Source: Ruminococcaceae bacterium UBA3323 (GTDB lineage Bacteria; Bacillota; Clostridia; Oscillospirales; Acutalibacteraceae). From it: a DNA stretch of 48,323 bases. Of the stretch, positions 22,723 through 31,065 are shown in pieces (position 1 is the stretch's first letter; every line of letters starts with the position of its first letter). Made by a program: the position numbers and the translations under genes. The DNA is taken from the NCBI GenBank assembly GCA_002361935.1, contig DESD01000014.1:1-48323 (forward strand), in the 5' to 3' direction. The notes below the pieces were generated by a model. It worked only from the letters and a program-made list of their open reading frames with translations. It made no database searches and was not told the DNA's origin.

Positions 22723-24300
22723 TTATAAATTATCGGCTGCTGATTTTTGAACAGCAAGCCCTTTTTTATACAGTTTCATAAATTCCTTAAAGCCATCAAC
22801 ATCTTCGGCGTACGGATGAATTACTGAACTTTGATATTTACTGAAAACCTTTTCATTCAGATAATCCTCAAGCGGCTTTCCGTTATCTGAGAAAGCATAT
22901 GCCGCAAGCACAGCAATTCCCCATGCTCCGCCCTCACCTGCGGTTTCCATAACGGCAACGGGTGTATTCCAAGCGCCTGCCATAAGCCGCTGGCCGACAA
23001 CGGGCGTTTTAAACAGACCGCCATGCCCCATAAGACATTCAAGCTGAACATTTTCCTTTTCAAGAATTTCCATTCCGATTTTAAGTGTTGCCATTGTTGA
23101 ATAAATCTGTGCTCTCATAAAATTCGCAAGATTAAACCTTGCGTTTAAGGTTCTTGCAAAAAAAGGTCTGCCTCCCTGAAGATGAGCTACAGGCTCACCG
23201 GAAAAATAATTGTAGTTCACAAGTCCGCCGCAGTCTGCATCTGCTTCAAGAGCCTTATTATAAAGCAGATCATAGATTTGCGTTTTCGTTAATGCACTGC
23301 CCGAAGCCTTTGCAAACTCACCAAAAACAGAAACCCAATAATCAAGGTCTGTGCAGCAGTTATTGCAGTGAACCATTGCCACAGGCTTTCCTGTAGGCGT
23401 AGTAACCATATCTATTTCTTCATAAACCTGTGAAAGCTGATTTTGAAGAACAACCATTGCAAAGATTGACGTGCCGGCAGAAACATTGCCGGTTTTAACA
23501 GAAACGCTGTTGGTAGCCACCATTCCCGTGCCTGCATCGCCTTCGGGAGGACACATAAGAGCACCTGCTTCAAGCTCTCCGCTTGGATCCAAAAGGAGTG
23601 CACCCTCCTTTGTAAGCCATCCTGCATTATCCCCTGCAAGCAAAACCTTGGGCAAAATGTCTTTAATTTTCCATTTGTATTTCTGAACGGCTTCGAGGGC
23701 TGAAAACTTCTCAAGCATTTCTTCATTATAATTATTGATTTCACTGTCGATTGGAAACATCCCCGATGCTTCGCCGATTCCGACTGCCTTTTCGCCGGAC
23801 AATTTCCAATGAACATAGCCTGCAAGCGTTGTTAAATAAGCAATATCCCGAACATGCTCCTCTTGATTTAAGATAGCCTGATACAGATGCGCAATGCTCC
23901 ATCTTTGTGGAATATTGAAATGAAAAAGGCTTGTTAATTCGTCCGAAGCTTCGGCCGTTGTTGTGTTTCTCCACGTTCTGAATTCTGCAAGCTGATTTCC
24001 GTTTTCATCAAAGGGAAGATAGCCGTGCATCATTGCAGAAAAGCCTATTGAGGAAAGCCTTTTGATTTTTGAGCCGAATTTTTCGGATGTTTCCCGATTC
24101 AAAGCGGAAAATGCATCCTGCAGACCTTTCCAGACATCCTCGGTATGGTAAGTCCAGTATCCGTTTTCAAATCTGTTTTCCCATGTATGACTGCCCGATG
24201 CAATCGGATTGCAGTTTTCATCAATCAAAACTGCTTTAATTCTTGTTGAGCCAAGCTCAATTCCAAGCGATTCCTTACCGCTGAGTGAATAGCTTTCCAT
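22723..24300 (-). CDS. araB: FGGY-family carbohydrate kinase, probable ribulokinase
   Basis: A 525-residue FGGY kinase. The N-terminal phosphate loop LGIELGSTRIKAVLID and the C-terminal ATPase region (LMGHGGLFKTPVVGQRLMA, ETAGEGGAWGIAVLAAYA) are clear. Sequence style is closer to the xylulokinase-like clostridial FGGY group than to E. coli AraB, so the name rests on its place at the head of an araB-araA-araD operon. The start at 24300 follows GGAGG; the longer frame to 24357 crosses the promoter. Confidence 0.88.
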   Translation of the reverse strand: MESYSLSGKESLGIELGSTRIKAVLIDENCNPIASGSHTWENRFENGYWTYHTEDVWKGLQDAFSALNRETSEKFGSKIKRLSSIGFSAMMHGYLPFDENGNQLAEFRTWRNTTTAEASDELTSLFHFNIPQRWSIAHLYQAILNQEEHVRDIAYLTTLAGYVHWKLSGEKAVGIGEASGMFPIDSEINNYNEEMLEKFSALEAVQKYKWKIKDILPKVLLAGDNAGWLTKEGALLLDPSGELEAGALMCPPEGDAGTGMVATNSVSVKTGNVSAGTSIFAMVVLQNQLSQVYEEIDMVTTPTGKPVAMVHCNNCCTDLDYWVSVFGEFAKASGSALTKTQIYDLLYNKALEADADCGGLVNYNYFSGEPVAHLQGGRPFFARTLNARFNLANFMRAQIYSTMATLKIGMEILEKENVQLECLMGHGGLFKTPVVGQRLMAGAWNTPVAVMETAGEGGAWGIAVLAAYAFSDNGKPLEDYLNEKVFSKYQSSVIHPYAEDVDGFKEFMKLYKKGLAVQKSAADNL

Positions 24301-24328
24301 AGAAAACCTCCGTATATGAATTACTTTG

Positions 24329-24357
24329 ATTTTACTATATAAGCTTTGATATTTCAA
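24329..24357 (-). promoter_or_regulatory. araBAD promoter
   Basis: Minus-strand TTGAAA (24352-24357), 17-base spacer, TAAAAT (24329-24334). No AraR-like operator or arabinose regulator gene was recognised near it. Confidence 0.6.
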
Positions 24358-24443
24358 CAGAATTTAAATTAAATTTTTATAAAAAACAGTTATAAGACTA
24401 CCAAATGGTTATTATTCTAAATTGGCAGAAAATAATGCTCAAA

Positions 24444-26555
24444 TCATACCAAATGAGTTGAGCAGAGATAAAGAAAAGGGGCGGAAAATTCCGCCCTTTT
24501 GTCTTTCCTGGTACCATCCCAAGTATATCCATCCTTAGTTTTTGTATTGCCTGTAGAGAATTCTTTATCTCTGTAGCTGTACTGCGTTACTGTCTGAACA
24601 TCAAGAGTTCCGTCACTGTTATTGGGTTTATTGGTAGATTCTTCATACATCAAGCCCTCTTTTATCTTTGCATTAACACTTGGAGAAATCGGAACTCCGG
24701 ATGAATAATCATCAATCATAAACACTTCTACAGTAGATGCCGGATCGCTGCAAAGAATCGGTATTTCCATACCTTTTATCGTTTTCCCCACCGGAATGCT
24801 GAATTCCATTGATTCCGTTCTATCCACCAATTTGCCTTCTGCAGTTTTTAAAGCTGCAACAACTCTGCCGGAAGTTGGAACGGAATCATTATTTTCGACA
24901 TCAACAATTATCTTATAGTCTTTAAATCCCCGAGTTGCAGATCGAATGGTGCATACTGCCGGTAAATCTTGATTATACCAAGAATAGATACCATCTATAT
25001 TAATGTTTTTATCTGCTCTGTCCGTATATACATTTAAATAGTCTGTACTGTTCCAACCTAAAAATTTATACTCGCTGTTTTCGTGAGTATCAGTTGGAGG
25101 TGTAGCATCGCTGCCATAAGTTACTTTTTGACTGTCAATTAAAGTTCCGTCTCTGTCAAAGAAATTAACAATATAGGTATTGATTTTATAAGTAGCTATA
25201 ATTGTGATATCCTTGGTAACATTTTCACATGAACCTTTCCATCCCTGGAAAGTATACCCTTTTCTCTGCGGGGCTGAGGGGGCTGTTGCATTTGAACCGT
25301 AATCAATCGTCTGAGAGCCTAACGGTGTGTTATCCCAGTCAACAAAGCTTACTGTTACAGGGTTATGCGCTGTGCATGTATTATAATCACTCCATTGACT
25401 GGTACCTGAAGAGTTGTATGCTTGGATATAAAAATTATATGAATCCGCAATATTCAATATATAAGGGTAAGAAGTTATATTTCCAACTTCAATATCCTTA
25501 TTCTCTGCTCCTCTGATACCAATCCTGTATCCTGTTGCACCACTCACTGCATTCCATGTAATTGTCACACTTTTCCCCTTGGCAATATCCTTAGCATTTA
25601 CATTGGGCTTATTCGGAATGACGGGAACAGCAGGTTTTGGAGGTTCAACATTAATTTTACCCACTCCGTTGATACGAATCACTCTGTAATTTGTACCATT
25701 CGTGTGTTTATTAACCGCAATTTGTTCCGTAACACCGTATTTTGAATTCAATGCTTCAACACATCTGCCGTTTCCTGTATAAATGGCAACATGTCCATTC
25801 CATGAAATAACATCTCCGGGCTGTGCATCAGCCGTGCTTCCGTTACCGACAACCGAACCATATGTCCACGGAGTATTCCAATAATTTTTTGAAGATGCCG
25901 GTAAGGAAATTCCGAAATGCTTGAACACATAATAAACAAACCCGGAACAGTCGAATGAATTCGGTCCCTTTGCTCCCCATACATATGGCTTTCCAATAAA
26001 GGTGCGAGCATAATCAACTACCGCCTGACCCGAAATTCCCGAATTGGAAGAATTTGCTCCTGAACCATTCCCATTACCTGAAGAATCAGATGGTTTTATA
26101 CCACCATACCAACCCCAGCCTCTATAATCTTTTGTAGAAAATTTTCTTAATTTTACTCCGCCATAATTACTTTCGGCATCATACATTTTTCCGTTGCCTG
26201 CATAAATACCAACATGCCCTGCCTTACTATTCCATTGATATCCGTAATATACACAAGCACCAACCGGGATATCTGTTGAACTTTTAGAAATAATCCATCT
26301 ATTTCCTGCTTCATAAGCAGTTCCTGTACTTATGTCAGGATAACCAGCACTTACATAACATGCTTTAACAAATGCTTGGCAATACCCATCATAAGCATGG
26401 GGATTATTTGCCGCAACATTTTCAGCAAATGATATAATCTGAGAAACCTGATTGGTTGCTGCACGAGCAGTAATTGCACCTAAAGGTAGGATTGTTACTA
26501 CCATCAACAATGACAAGAATATTGAAAATATTCTTATACTTATTTTCTTTTTCAT
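24444..26555 (-). CDS. secreted double NlpC/P60-like hydrolase with FN3 and InlB-type repeats
   Basis: 703 residues. The signal peptide ends near ARAA (30-33). Two papain-like cell-wall hydrolase domains follow: the first at about 35-150 (Cys59 in DGYCQAF, His114 in AGHVGIYAG), the second, a clear NlpC/P60, at about 175-295 (Cys203 in FDCSGFVYYVF, His255 in WNGHVAIYTGNG). After a Pro-rich linker come a fibronectin III-like domain (SVTITWNAVSGATGYRIGI) and two Flg_new/InlB B-repeat-like units (GYTFQGW; YKFLGWN). The role is likely peptidoglycan remodelling outside the cell. Odd: the last ~20 codons run through a terminator-like hairpin, so the true end may have been lost or frameshifted. Confidence 0.88.
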   Translation of the reverse strand: MKKKISIRIFSIFLSLLMVVTILPLGAITARAATNQVSQIISFAENVAANNPHAYDGYCQAFVKACYVSAGYPDISTGTAYEAGNRWIISKSSTDIPVGACVYYGYQWNSKAGHVGIYAGNGKMYDAESNYGGVKLRKFSTKDYRGWGWYGGIKPSDSSGNGNGSGANSSNSGISGQAVVDYARTFIGKPYVWGAKGPNSFDCSGFVYYVFKHFGISLPASSKNYWNTPWTYGSVVGNGSTADAQPGDVISWNGHVAIYTGNGRCVEALNSKYGVTEQIAVNKHTNGTNYRVIRINGVGKINVEPPKPAVPVIPNKPNVNAKDIAKGKSVTITWNAVSGATGYRIGIRGAENKDIEVGNITSYPYILNIADSYNFYIQAYNSSGTSQWSDYNTCTAHNPVTVSFVDWDNTPLGSQTIDYGSNATAPSAPQRKGYTFQGWKGSCENVTKDITIIATYKINTYIVNFFDRDGTLIDSQKVTYGSDATPPTDTHENSEYKFLGWNSTDYLNVYTDRADKNINIDGIYSWYNQDLPAVCTIRSATRGFKDYKIIVDVENNDSVPTSGRVVAALKTAEGKLVDRTESMEFSIPVGKTIKGMEIPILCSDPASTVEVFMIDDYSSGVPISPSVNAKIKEGLMYEESTNKPNNSDGTLDVQTVTQYSYRDKEFSTGNTKTKDGYTWDGTRKDKRAEFSAPFLYLCSTHLV
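24474..24500 (-). terminator. terminator overlapping the end of the NlpC/P60 gene
   Basis: Minus-strand stem AAAAGGGCGGAA / TTCCGCCCCTTTT (one bulged base), then CTTTATC. It lies inside the annotated reading frame, 30-56 bases before its stop codon. Confidence 0.7.
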
Positions 26556-26606
26556 TTTCTTTCTCCTTTTACTAATATTTATCTTCCGATATCAATTTGT
26601 GAAACC

Positions 26607-26650
26607 ATTATAATACAGAAAAATTATGATTTCTATACTCTGACAGAGTA
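26607..26650 (-). promoter_or_regulatory. promoter and palindrome of the NlpC/P60 gene
   Basis: Minus-strand TATAAT (26607-26612), 17-base spacer, weak -35 TAGAAA (26630-26635). Directly upstream is a perfect 15-bp palindrome TACTCTG-A-CAGAGTA (+ strand, 26636-26650), placed like an activator or repressor site. Confidence 0.45.
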
Positions 26651-26670
26651 CACCCTATAAATTTCAGCAG

Positions 26671-26703
26671 AAAAAACAGCCTTACTCACAACGAGCAAGG
26701 CTG
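26671..26703 (-). terminator. terminator of the CNNM/CorC gene
   Basis: Minus-strand stem CAGCCTTGCTC / GAGTAAGGCTG (one G-U pair) followed by TTTTTT. Confidence 0.88.
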
Positions 26704-26724
26704 AAAATATACATATTAAATTAT

Positions 26725-28029
26725 CTATGCTTTAACAGCTACCGAAGCTTTTTCAACTGTATGATTTACAACATTCAGAACATTAATCACAAGCTGCTCC
26801 GTTTCAACGGAAAACGAGGTATTATCCTCCGGAATGGTGCAGTAAATGCCGAAAACATAGCCGCTGAAGGTTTCATATTCATCAACGGGAAGCTCAATTT
26901 TTAAATTTGCTTCAACATCATCCAGTGAAGCGCTGCCCTGAATCATCCATTCCTTTTCGTTTATCTGTTGAATATCAGGCTCTTTAATTTCAGCACTTTC
27001 TTCGTTTTCCAGATCGCCCACAATTTCCTCGAGCAAATCATTCATTGTGATGATGCCGACGGTGCCGCCGTATTCATCAAGAACAACCGAAAAATGATTT
27101 CTGCTTTTCTGCATATTTTCAAACAGCACATCTATTTTCATGTTTTCGGGAACAAATACCGGCTGAGAAACCGCATTCTTTTTTATAGAGTTTTTGCTTT
27201 TATCCTTCAGTCTGAAATACTTTTTGGAATCCAGCACACCGATAATATTATCAATATTCTCTTTATATATCGGATAAACACTGTGGCTTGAATTTGTGAT
27301 TACTTCATCCCATTCTTCAACCGAAGCATCGGCATCAAGCCCCAGCACATCGGTTCTGTGGGTTGAAAACTCGCCGCATTCCTTATCATCAAAATCAAAA
27401 ATATTGGATATCATAATCCTTTCATCTTTATCAATAATGCCTTTTTCGGAACCCACATCCACAAGCATTCTGATTTCCTCTTCGCTGATTTCCTCTTCAT
27501 TCGCATTAGGATCTATTCCGATACAACGCAATACAATATTTGTTGATGCCGTAAGAAGCCAGACAAGCGGAGCAAATATTTTTGAAATAACCGAAATAAG
27601 ACCCGAAACGCCAAGAGCAATCCCTTCTGTTTTCCGCATTGCAATACGCTTAGGCACTAGCTCGCCGAACACAAGCGTTAAGTAAGACAAAATCATTGTA
27701 ATCACAATAACAGCTATGGTATCAAGCGTTGAACGTGAAACAGGAATACCCGTTTTCAGAATTGCATCCACAAGAATTTCCGAGAAATTATCTGCCGCAA
27801 AAGCCGATCCAAGAAAGCCGGAAAGCGTTATGGCAACCTGAATGGTTGCAAGAAAGGAAGCGGGCTTAGAGGTAAGCTTAACAAGGCGCTTTGCTTTTTT
27901 ATTGCCCTGTTCCGCAAGCTTTTCGAGCTTGACATCATTCATAGAAACAATTGCAATTTCGGCGCTGGCAAAAACTGCATTAATCATGATAAGTATTAAC
28001 TGCAAAAGCAGCTGTGCCCATATAGGCAT
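26725..28029 (-). CDS. CNNM/CorC (HlyC) family transporter with CBS domains
   Basis: A 434-residue membrane protein of the CNNM/CorB family, linked to Mg2+ (or Co2+) efflux. The N-terminal CNNM (DUF21) domain has about four TMs with NAVFASAEIAIVSM, TIQVAITLSGFLGSAFA and LVFGELVPKRIA. A pair of CBS domains follows (about 200-330; SVYPIYKENIDNIIGVL and SVVLDEYGGTVGIITMNDLLEEIVGDL), then a C-terminal CorC_HlyC domain (about 350-425). It was once called hemolysin; that name is not meaningful here. Start after AGGAGTG. Divergent from the sigma-like gene with a 375-bp gap. Confidence 0.93.
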   Translation of the reverse strand: MPIWAQLLLQLILIMINAVFASAEIAIVSMNDVKLEKLAEQGNKKAKRLVKLTSKPASFLATIQVAITLSGFLGSAFAADNFSEILVDAILKTGIPVSRSTLDTIAVIVITMILSYLTLVFGELVPKRIAMRKTEGIALGVSGLISVISKIFAPLVWLLTASTNIVLRCIGIDPNANEEEISEEEIRMLVDVGSEKGIIDKDERIMISNIFDFDDKECGEFSTHRTDVLGLDADASVEEWDEVITNSSHSVYPIYKENIDNIIGVLDSKKYFRLKDKSKNSIKKNAVSQPVFVPENMKIDVLFENMQKSRNHFSVVLDEYGGTVGIITMNDLLEEIVGDLENEESAEIKEPDIQQINEKEWMIQGSASLDDVEANLKIELPVDEYETFSGYVFGIYCTIPEDNTSFSVETEQLVINVLNVVNHTVEKASVAVKA

Positions 28030-28062
28030 TTAAAAATCACTCCTAACTGAAATTTGGTATTT

Positions 28063-28091
28063 ATTATAAACCAACATATCCTTTTCTACAA
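28063..28091 (-). promoter_or_regulatory. promoter of the CNNM/CorC gene
   Basis: Minus-strand TTGTAG (28086-28091), 17-base spacer, TATAAT (28063-28068). Confidence 0.6.
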
Positions 28092-28105
28092 TATTCCTGT
28101 TAAAA

Positions 28106-28134
28106 ATATTACAATTATTTAACAATTGTAATAT
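28106..28134. promoter_or_regulatory. perfect inverted repeat, possible operator
   Basis: ATATTACAATT, 7-base spacer, AATTGTAATAT. The 11-bp arms are perfect. It sits between the divergent promoters of the CNNM gene and the sigma-like gene and has no T-run that would make it a terminator. Confidence 0.5.
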
Positions 28135-28194
28135 AAGATGAAATAGTAAAACACATCTGACAATAGAAATATTTTCCTAAAATCATTATAAATA

Positions 28195-28223
28195 TTGACT
28201 ATATCGGTATTTTTAAGTAAAAT
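28195..28223 (+). promoter_or_regulatory. possible promoter of the sigma-like gene
   Basis: TTGACT (28195-28200), 17-base spacer, TAAAAT (28218-28223). It leaves a leader of about 175 bases before the start codon. Confidence 0.5.
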
Positions 28224-28327
28224 AGCTATTGGCAATTATAATTAAGGAATTTCGTTTAAAAAAGTATACTAAGCTGATAATATTCCTTTCCTATTTTCTA
28301 TTTATAAATTTGATATTTTGAATTCTC

Positions 28328-28363
28328 TCACGCCTTGTCCGTCTGCAGCAAGGAACTACGTGA
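28328..28363 (+). other. leader hairpin before the sigma-like gene
   Basis: Nested complementary segments TCACG...CGTGA and CCTTG...CAAGG with an 11-base loop, ending 42 bases before the chosen start. Function unknown; there is no T-run. Confidence 0.35.
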
Positions 28364-28405
28364 ATTTTGTTTATTATTTGCAGTCAGAAAGGCCATGTGA
28401 ATAAA

Positions 28406-29695
28406 ATGAATTTAACCGAAGCGATAAATCTTGCGAAACAGGGCAGGAGTGTTGGTTGGGGTATCATAATTAAATCTACATATAACAGAAAAAGATTTAT
28501 TACATCCAAATACTTAACTACTTCATTGGAGAAGATTCTCAGCGAGTCCTATGTAAAAGCATTGTCAAGCATAAATCTTCTGCATAATCCCGAGGTTTTT
28601 CCAAGCTGGCTCGGTATTATCATTGCAAGCATCAGTTCAGCTGAATTAAAAAATGAAGGCAAGGCAAGTTTTTCGGGAAACGGAATTTATGAAAACGAAA
28701 CCTGGTATACGGATATAACTGCCGAGAGCACAGATTCCCTTCCCGAAAAAACAGATTTTACGGAAAAAGAAATCAAAGAGATTTCCAACAAGCTTTTTGC
28801 AGCCCTGAAGCCCGAGCAAAAAATGTGTTTCCTGTATCATTATATTGAAGGATTTTCCGTAAAGGAAATATCAAGAGCACTTCGCTGTTCGGAAAATGAT
28901 GTAATTTCATTGCTTAATGCAGGCATACAAAAACTTAACGAAATCTGTGAAGCATTAAAAAAGAGCAATACAAAGCTTGCTGTTTTTTCAAATTCACTTC
29001 AGTTATTTACTTTTGTTTTAGAGGCTGAATACAGCTATGTGCAAAATGCTGAGGTTCCCTCAAATATATTAAATAAAATTATTGAGGATGCCGCAGCAAT
29101 TGTTGCCGAAAAAGAAATAGCTAAAGAAAAAGAGGCTGAGGAAGAGACAGAAGAGGATGAGGATGAGGGAAAAAAGCCGGGCCTTTTCAGCGGCAATAAA
29201 AAGATAATTGTGATTATTATCGTTATTGTTGCGATTGCCGCAGGACTTACCATCCACTTTGTAAACAAAGGCAAGGCTCCTGCCGAGCCCGCCAACAATT
29301 CGGACAAGCCCTCTGAAAGCGACACTGTTTCAGACACTAAACCTACAATGGACATTACGAATGAAAGCTCAACAGAGGATAGTTCTGAAAGTACATCACA
29401 GGAAACCTCTTCAAGCAGCGCACCTGTTTCAAACCAAAGGCCAAACACATCGCAGCAGCGTCCTACACAAAGCCAAAGACCGCAAAGCAATAATAACAGC
29501 GGCAGCAGCACCGGCTCCAATAGTTCGCAGACAAACAGACCGCCTGCAACAAGACCAACCAATCCATCAACAACTCCTACTAAGCCGACACAGCCGTCCA
29601 CACAGCCAACGTCAGCTCCGACACAGCCGTCTACCGAACCTTCGACTGCGCCAAGTACTTCACAGCCCGATTTTGAGATACCTGATATTGAATAA
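28406..29695 (+). CDS. membrane-anchored ECF-sigma-like protein with Pro/Ser/Thr-rich tail
   Basis: 429 residues. The N-terminal ~70 residues resemble sigma region 2, ending in FPSWLGIIIASISSAELK. Residues ~120-180 match sigma region 4 (LKPEQKMCFLYHYIEGFSVKEISRAL...NDVISLLNAGIQKLNEI) with the helix-turn-helix. Then come a Glu/Asp-rich linker, one transmembrane helix (about 266-287: IIVIIIVIVAIAAGLTIHFV) and about 140 residues rich in Pro, Ser, Thr, Asn and Gln, with repeats such as TQPST and no Cys. With no signal peptide the sigma part should be cytoplasmic and the tail outside. No separate anti-sigma gene is adjacent. GTG at 28397 is an alternative start. It could be a tethered transcription factor; DNA binding is unproven. 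Confidence 0.78.
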   Translation: MNLTEAINLAKQGRSVGWGIIIKSTYNRKRFITSKYLTTSLEKILSESYVKALSSINLLHNPEVFPSWLGIIIASISSAELKNEGKASFSGNGIYENETWYTDITAESTDSLPEKTDFTEKEIKEISNKLFAALKPEQKMCFLYHYIEGFSVKEISRALRCSENDVISLLNAGIQKLNEICEALKKSNTKLAVFSNSLQLFTFVLEAEYSYVQNAEVPSNILNKIIEDAAAIVAEKEIAKEKEAEEETEEDEDEGKKPGLFSGNKKIIVIIIVIVAIAAGLTIHFVNKGKAPAEPANNSDKPSESDTVSDTKPTMDITNESSTEDSSESTSQETSSSSAPVSNQRPNTSQQRPTQSQRPQSNNNSGSSTGSNSSQTNRPPATRPTNPSTTPTKPTQPSTQPTSAPTQPSTEPSTAPSTSQPDFEIPDIE

Positions 29696-29743
29696 TTTGA
29701 TATCCCCCGGTTTTACCGGGGGACTTATTCTTTATCACAGGAT

Positions 29744-29790
29744 AAAAAAAGCAGTGTTTCAACAAGCGTGAAACACTGCCTTTTTGTTTT
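29744..29790. terminator. bidirectional terminator
   Basis: A perfect 11-bp stem GCAGTGTTTCA / TGAAACACTGC with a T-run on both strands. It serves the sigma-like gene and the metallophosphoesterase remnant. A GC-rich hairpin (CCCCCGGT/ACCGGGGG) precedes it at about 29704. Confidence 0.9.
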
Positions 29791-29831
29791 TATTAACTTT
29801 ATATTTTGGCAATTCCGTACCAACAAAACAA

Positions 29832-30695
29832 TCACTGTTCTTTTCCTATAGTGATTGTATTTTGTCCACGATGGCGGATAAGGTGCTGCGTTGTAAAGGT
29901 GCCGTCATTTTTAACATTGATAAGCACACCGCCTCTGAATGGAACAAGATAAATGTTGTGGTCACAGGAAAGCCCATATGTAAGTCGAATACCGTCTTTC
30001 ATTACAGAAAAATTATTCATATGGTCGTGACCGGCAAAGCATCCTTTTGTTGAACCGAGTTCAACCATTTTTTCAAACATCTGATCATCAACTGCAGGGG
30101 TTCCGTCCTCATTCGGAAAACGAAATCCCCAAAGTTTGTTGTCTGCGCCTTTGGCTTCATCATAAGCCGTCATATATTCCTGCATAGGAACATGGAAAAA
30201 CGCAAGTGAGGGAACAACCTTGGCTTCATCGCCATTAACCTCTTTTGCAATTGATTTGATTGTATTTTCATACCATGCAATCTGATTATCATGAAAATGG
30301 TCGTAACCATTGTTTTCTTCGTCATAGCTATGGGAATCCATCATAATAAGGGATGTTATCACTTTGCCGTTATCATCGGTAACATTGTAGTAATAATTTC
30401 CCGTTCCGTCTGTATTCTCATCCCCTGCCTCATAAATACAATTCGGCAGTGATTCAAGATAATTACTAAGGGTTTGCCTGTCTGCAATCTTTTCGGGATC
30501 TAAAACCTCATTTTCTTCATACTGAATATCAAGCCCCTCATGGTTGCCGAAAACAAATCCCCATGGAACACCAAGCTTTTCCATGTATGAGCAAAAGGTT
30601 TTAAACGCAGTAAAATTTTCCTTTTCGCTTGTTATATCACCTGTTACCATAATCATATCGGGAGCGGTGGTTTCCACCATTCCATTCCACACCGC
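29832..30695 (-). pseudogene. metallophosphoesterase, 5' end missing
   Basis: About 285 residues of a calcineurin-like phosphoesterase. Motifs present: VTGDIT, FGNHEG (GNHE), FFHVPM and AGHDHMNNF (GHDH). The first metal motif (DxH, normally near the N-terminus) and any signal sequence are absent. The reading frame is closed upstream by TGA at about 30718-30720, and the sequence there belongs to a different gene, the DUF5107 protein, read in another frame. The 3' part therefore seems joined to foreign 5' sequence at about 30679-30697. An ATG at 30710 could give a 292-residue product but would lack a metal ligand set. Confidence 0.8.
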
Positions 30696-31065
30696 CTGAA
30701 AACCAAGCATTGCGTATACTCAGATTACGAAAGCGGATAACATCATTTGTGTAAAGAACATCCTTGCTTTTTTTCTTATCGTACAACTTCCACAATCTGC
30801 CGCCGAGAGTCGGCAGAAATTCAGCATAAAGATAATCATTTTCAAGAATAGCAACTTCTATCTCCTGCTCTGTTTCCTCGGTATATGAATTCTGCTGTGT
30901 ATATGGATAAGAGGTTTCACGCCAGCCGTAATCAATAAACAAGCCTTCAAAATTTTCAATATCCGACTTTGATTTATGCGGCTGTTTTTCAAGTGAAAGA
31001 TGCGGTACATCACTTGTTTGTGTCAATGAAGACACACGGTAATTTCTTTTTTCAAGCCTTGGCAC
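30682..31065 (-). pseudogene. DUF5107-domain protein, 3' part missing
   Basis: About 128 residues beginning at a GTG with AAGGAG 7 bases upstream, overlapping the end of the preceding glycosidase gene. The DUF5107 signature is clear: VAILENDYLYAEFLPTLGGR, DVLYTNDVIRF, RNAWFSGGVEWN. Right after GVEWN the similarity stops, and the DNA continues as a metallophosphoesterase gene in another frame. DUF5107 proteins are usually far longer and occur in glycan-use loci. A single deletion joining the two genes explains both remnants; an assembly error is the alternative. Confidence 0.8.

Noticed and set aside
29035..29601. 188-codon frame on the minus strand opposite the sigma-like gene
   Set aside because: It is the antisense of the low-complexity Pro/Ser/Thr region and gives a biased Leu/Val/Gly sequence. 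It has no start context.
29576..29690. Short T-Q-P-S-T repeats as a CRISPR-like or tandem repeat array
   Set aside because: They are codon-level repeats in a coding low-complexity region with irregular spacing; there is no repeat-spacer pattern anywhere in the window.
28641..29695. Possibility that the sigma part and the TM/tail part are two genes
   Set aside because: The frame is continuous with no stop, no internal ribosome site and a plausible acidic linker, so one protein is the simpler reading.
29701..29724. GC-rich hairpin after the sigma-like gene as a separate strong terminator
   Set aside because: It has no T-run directly after the stem; the hairpin at 29744-29790 is the better terminator.
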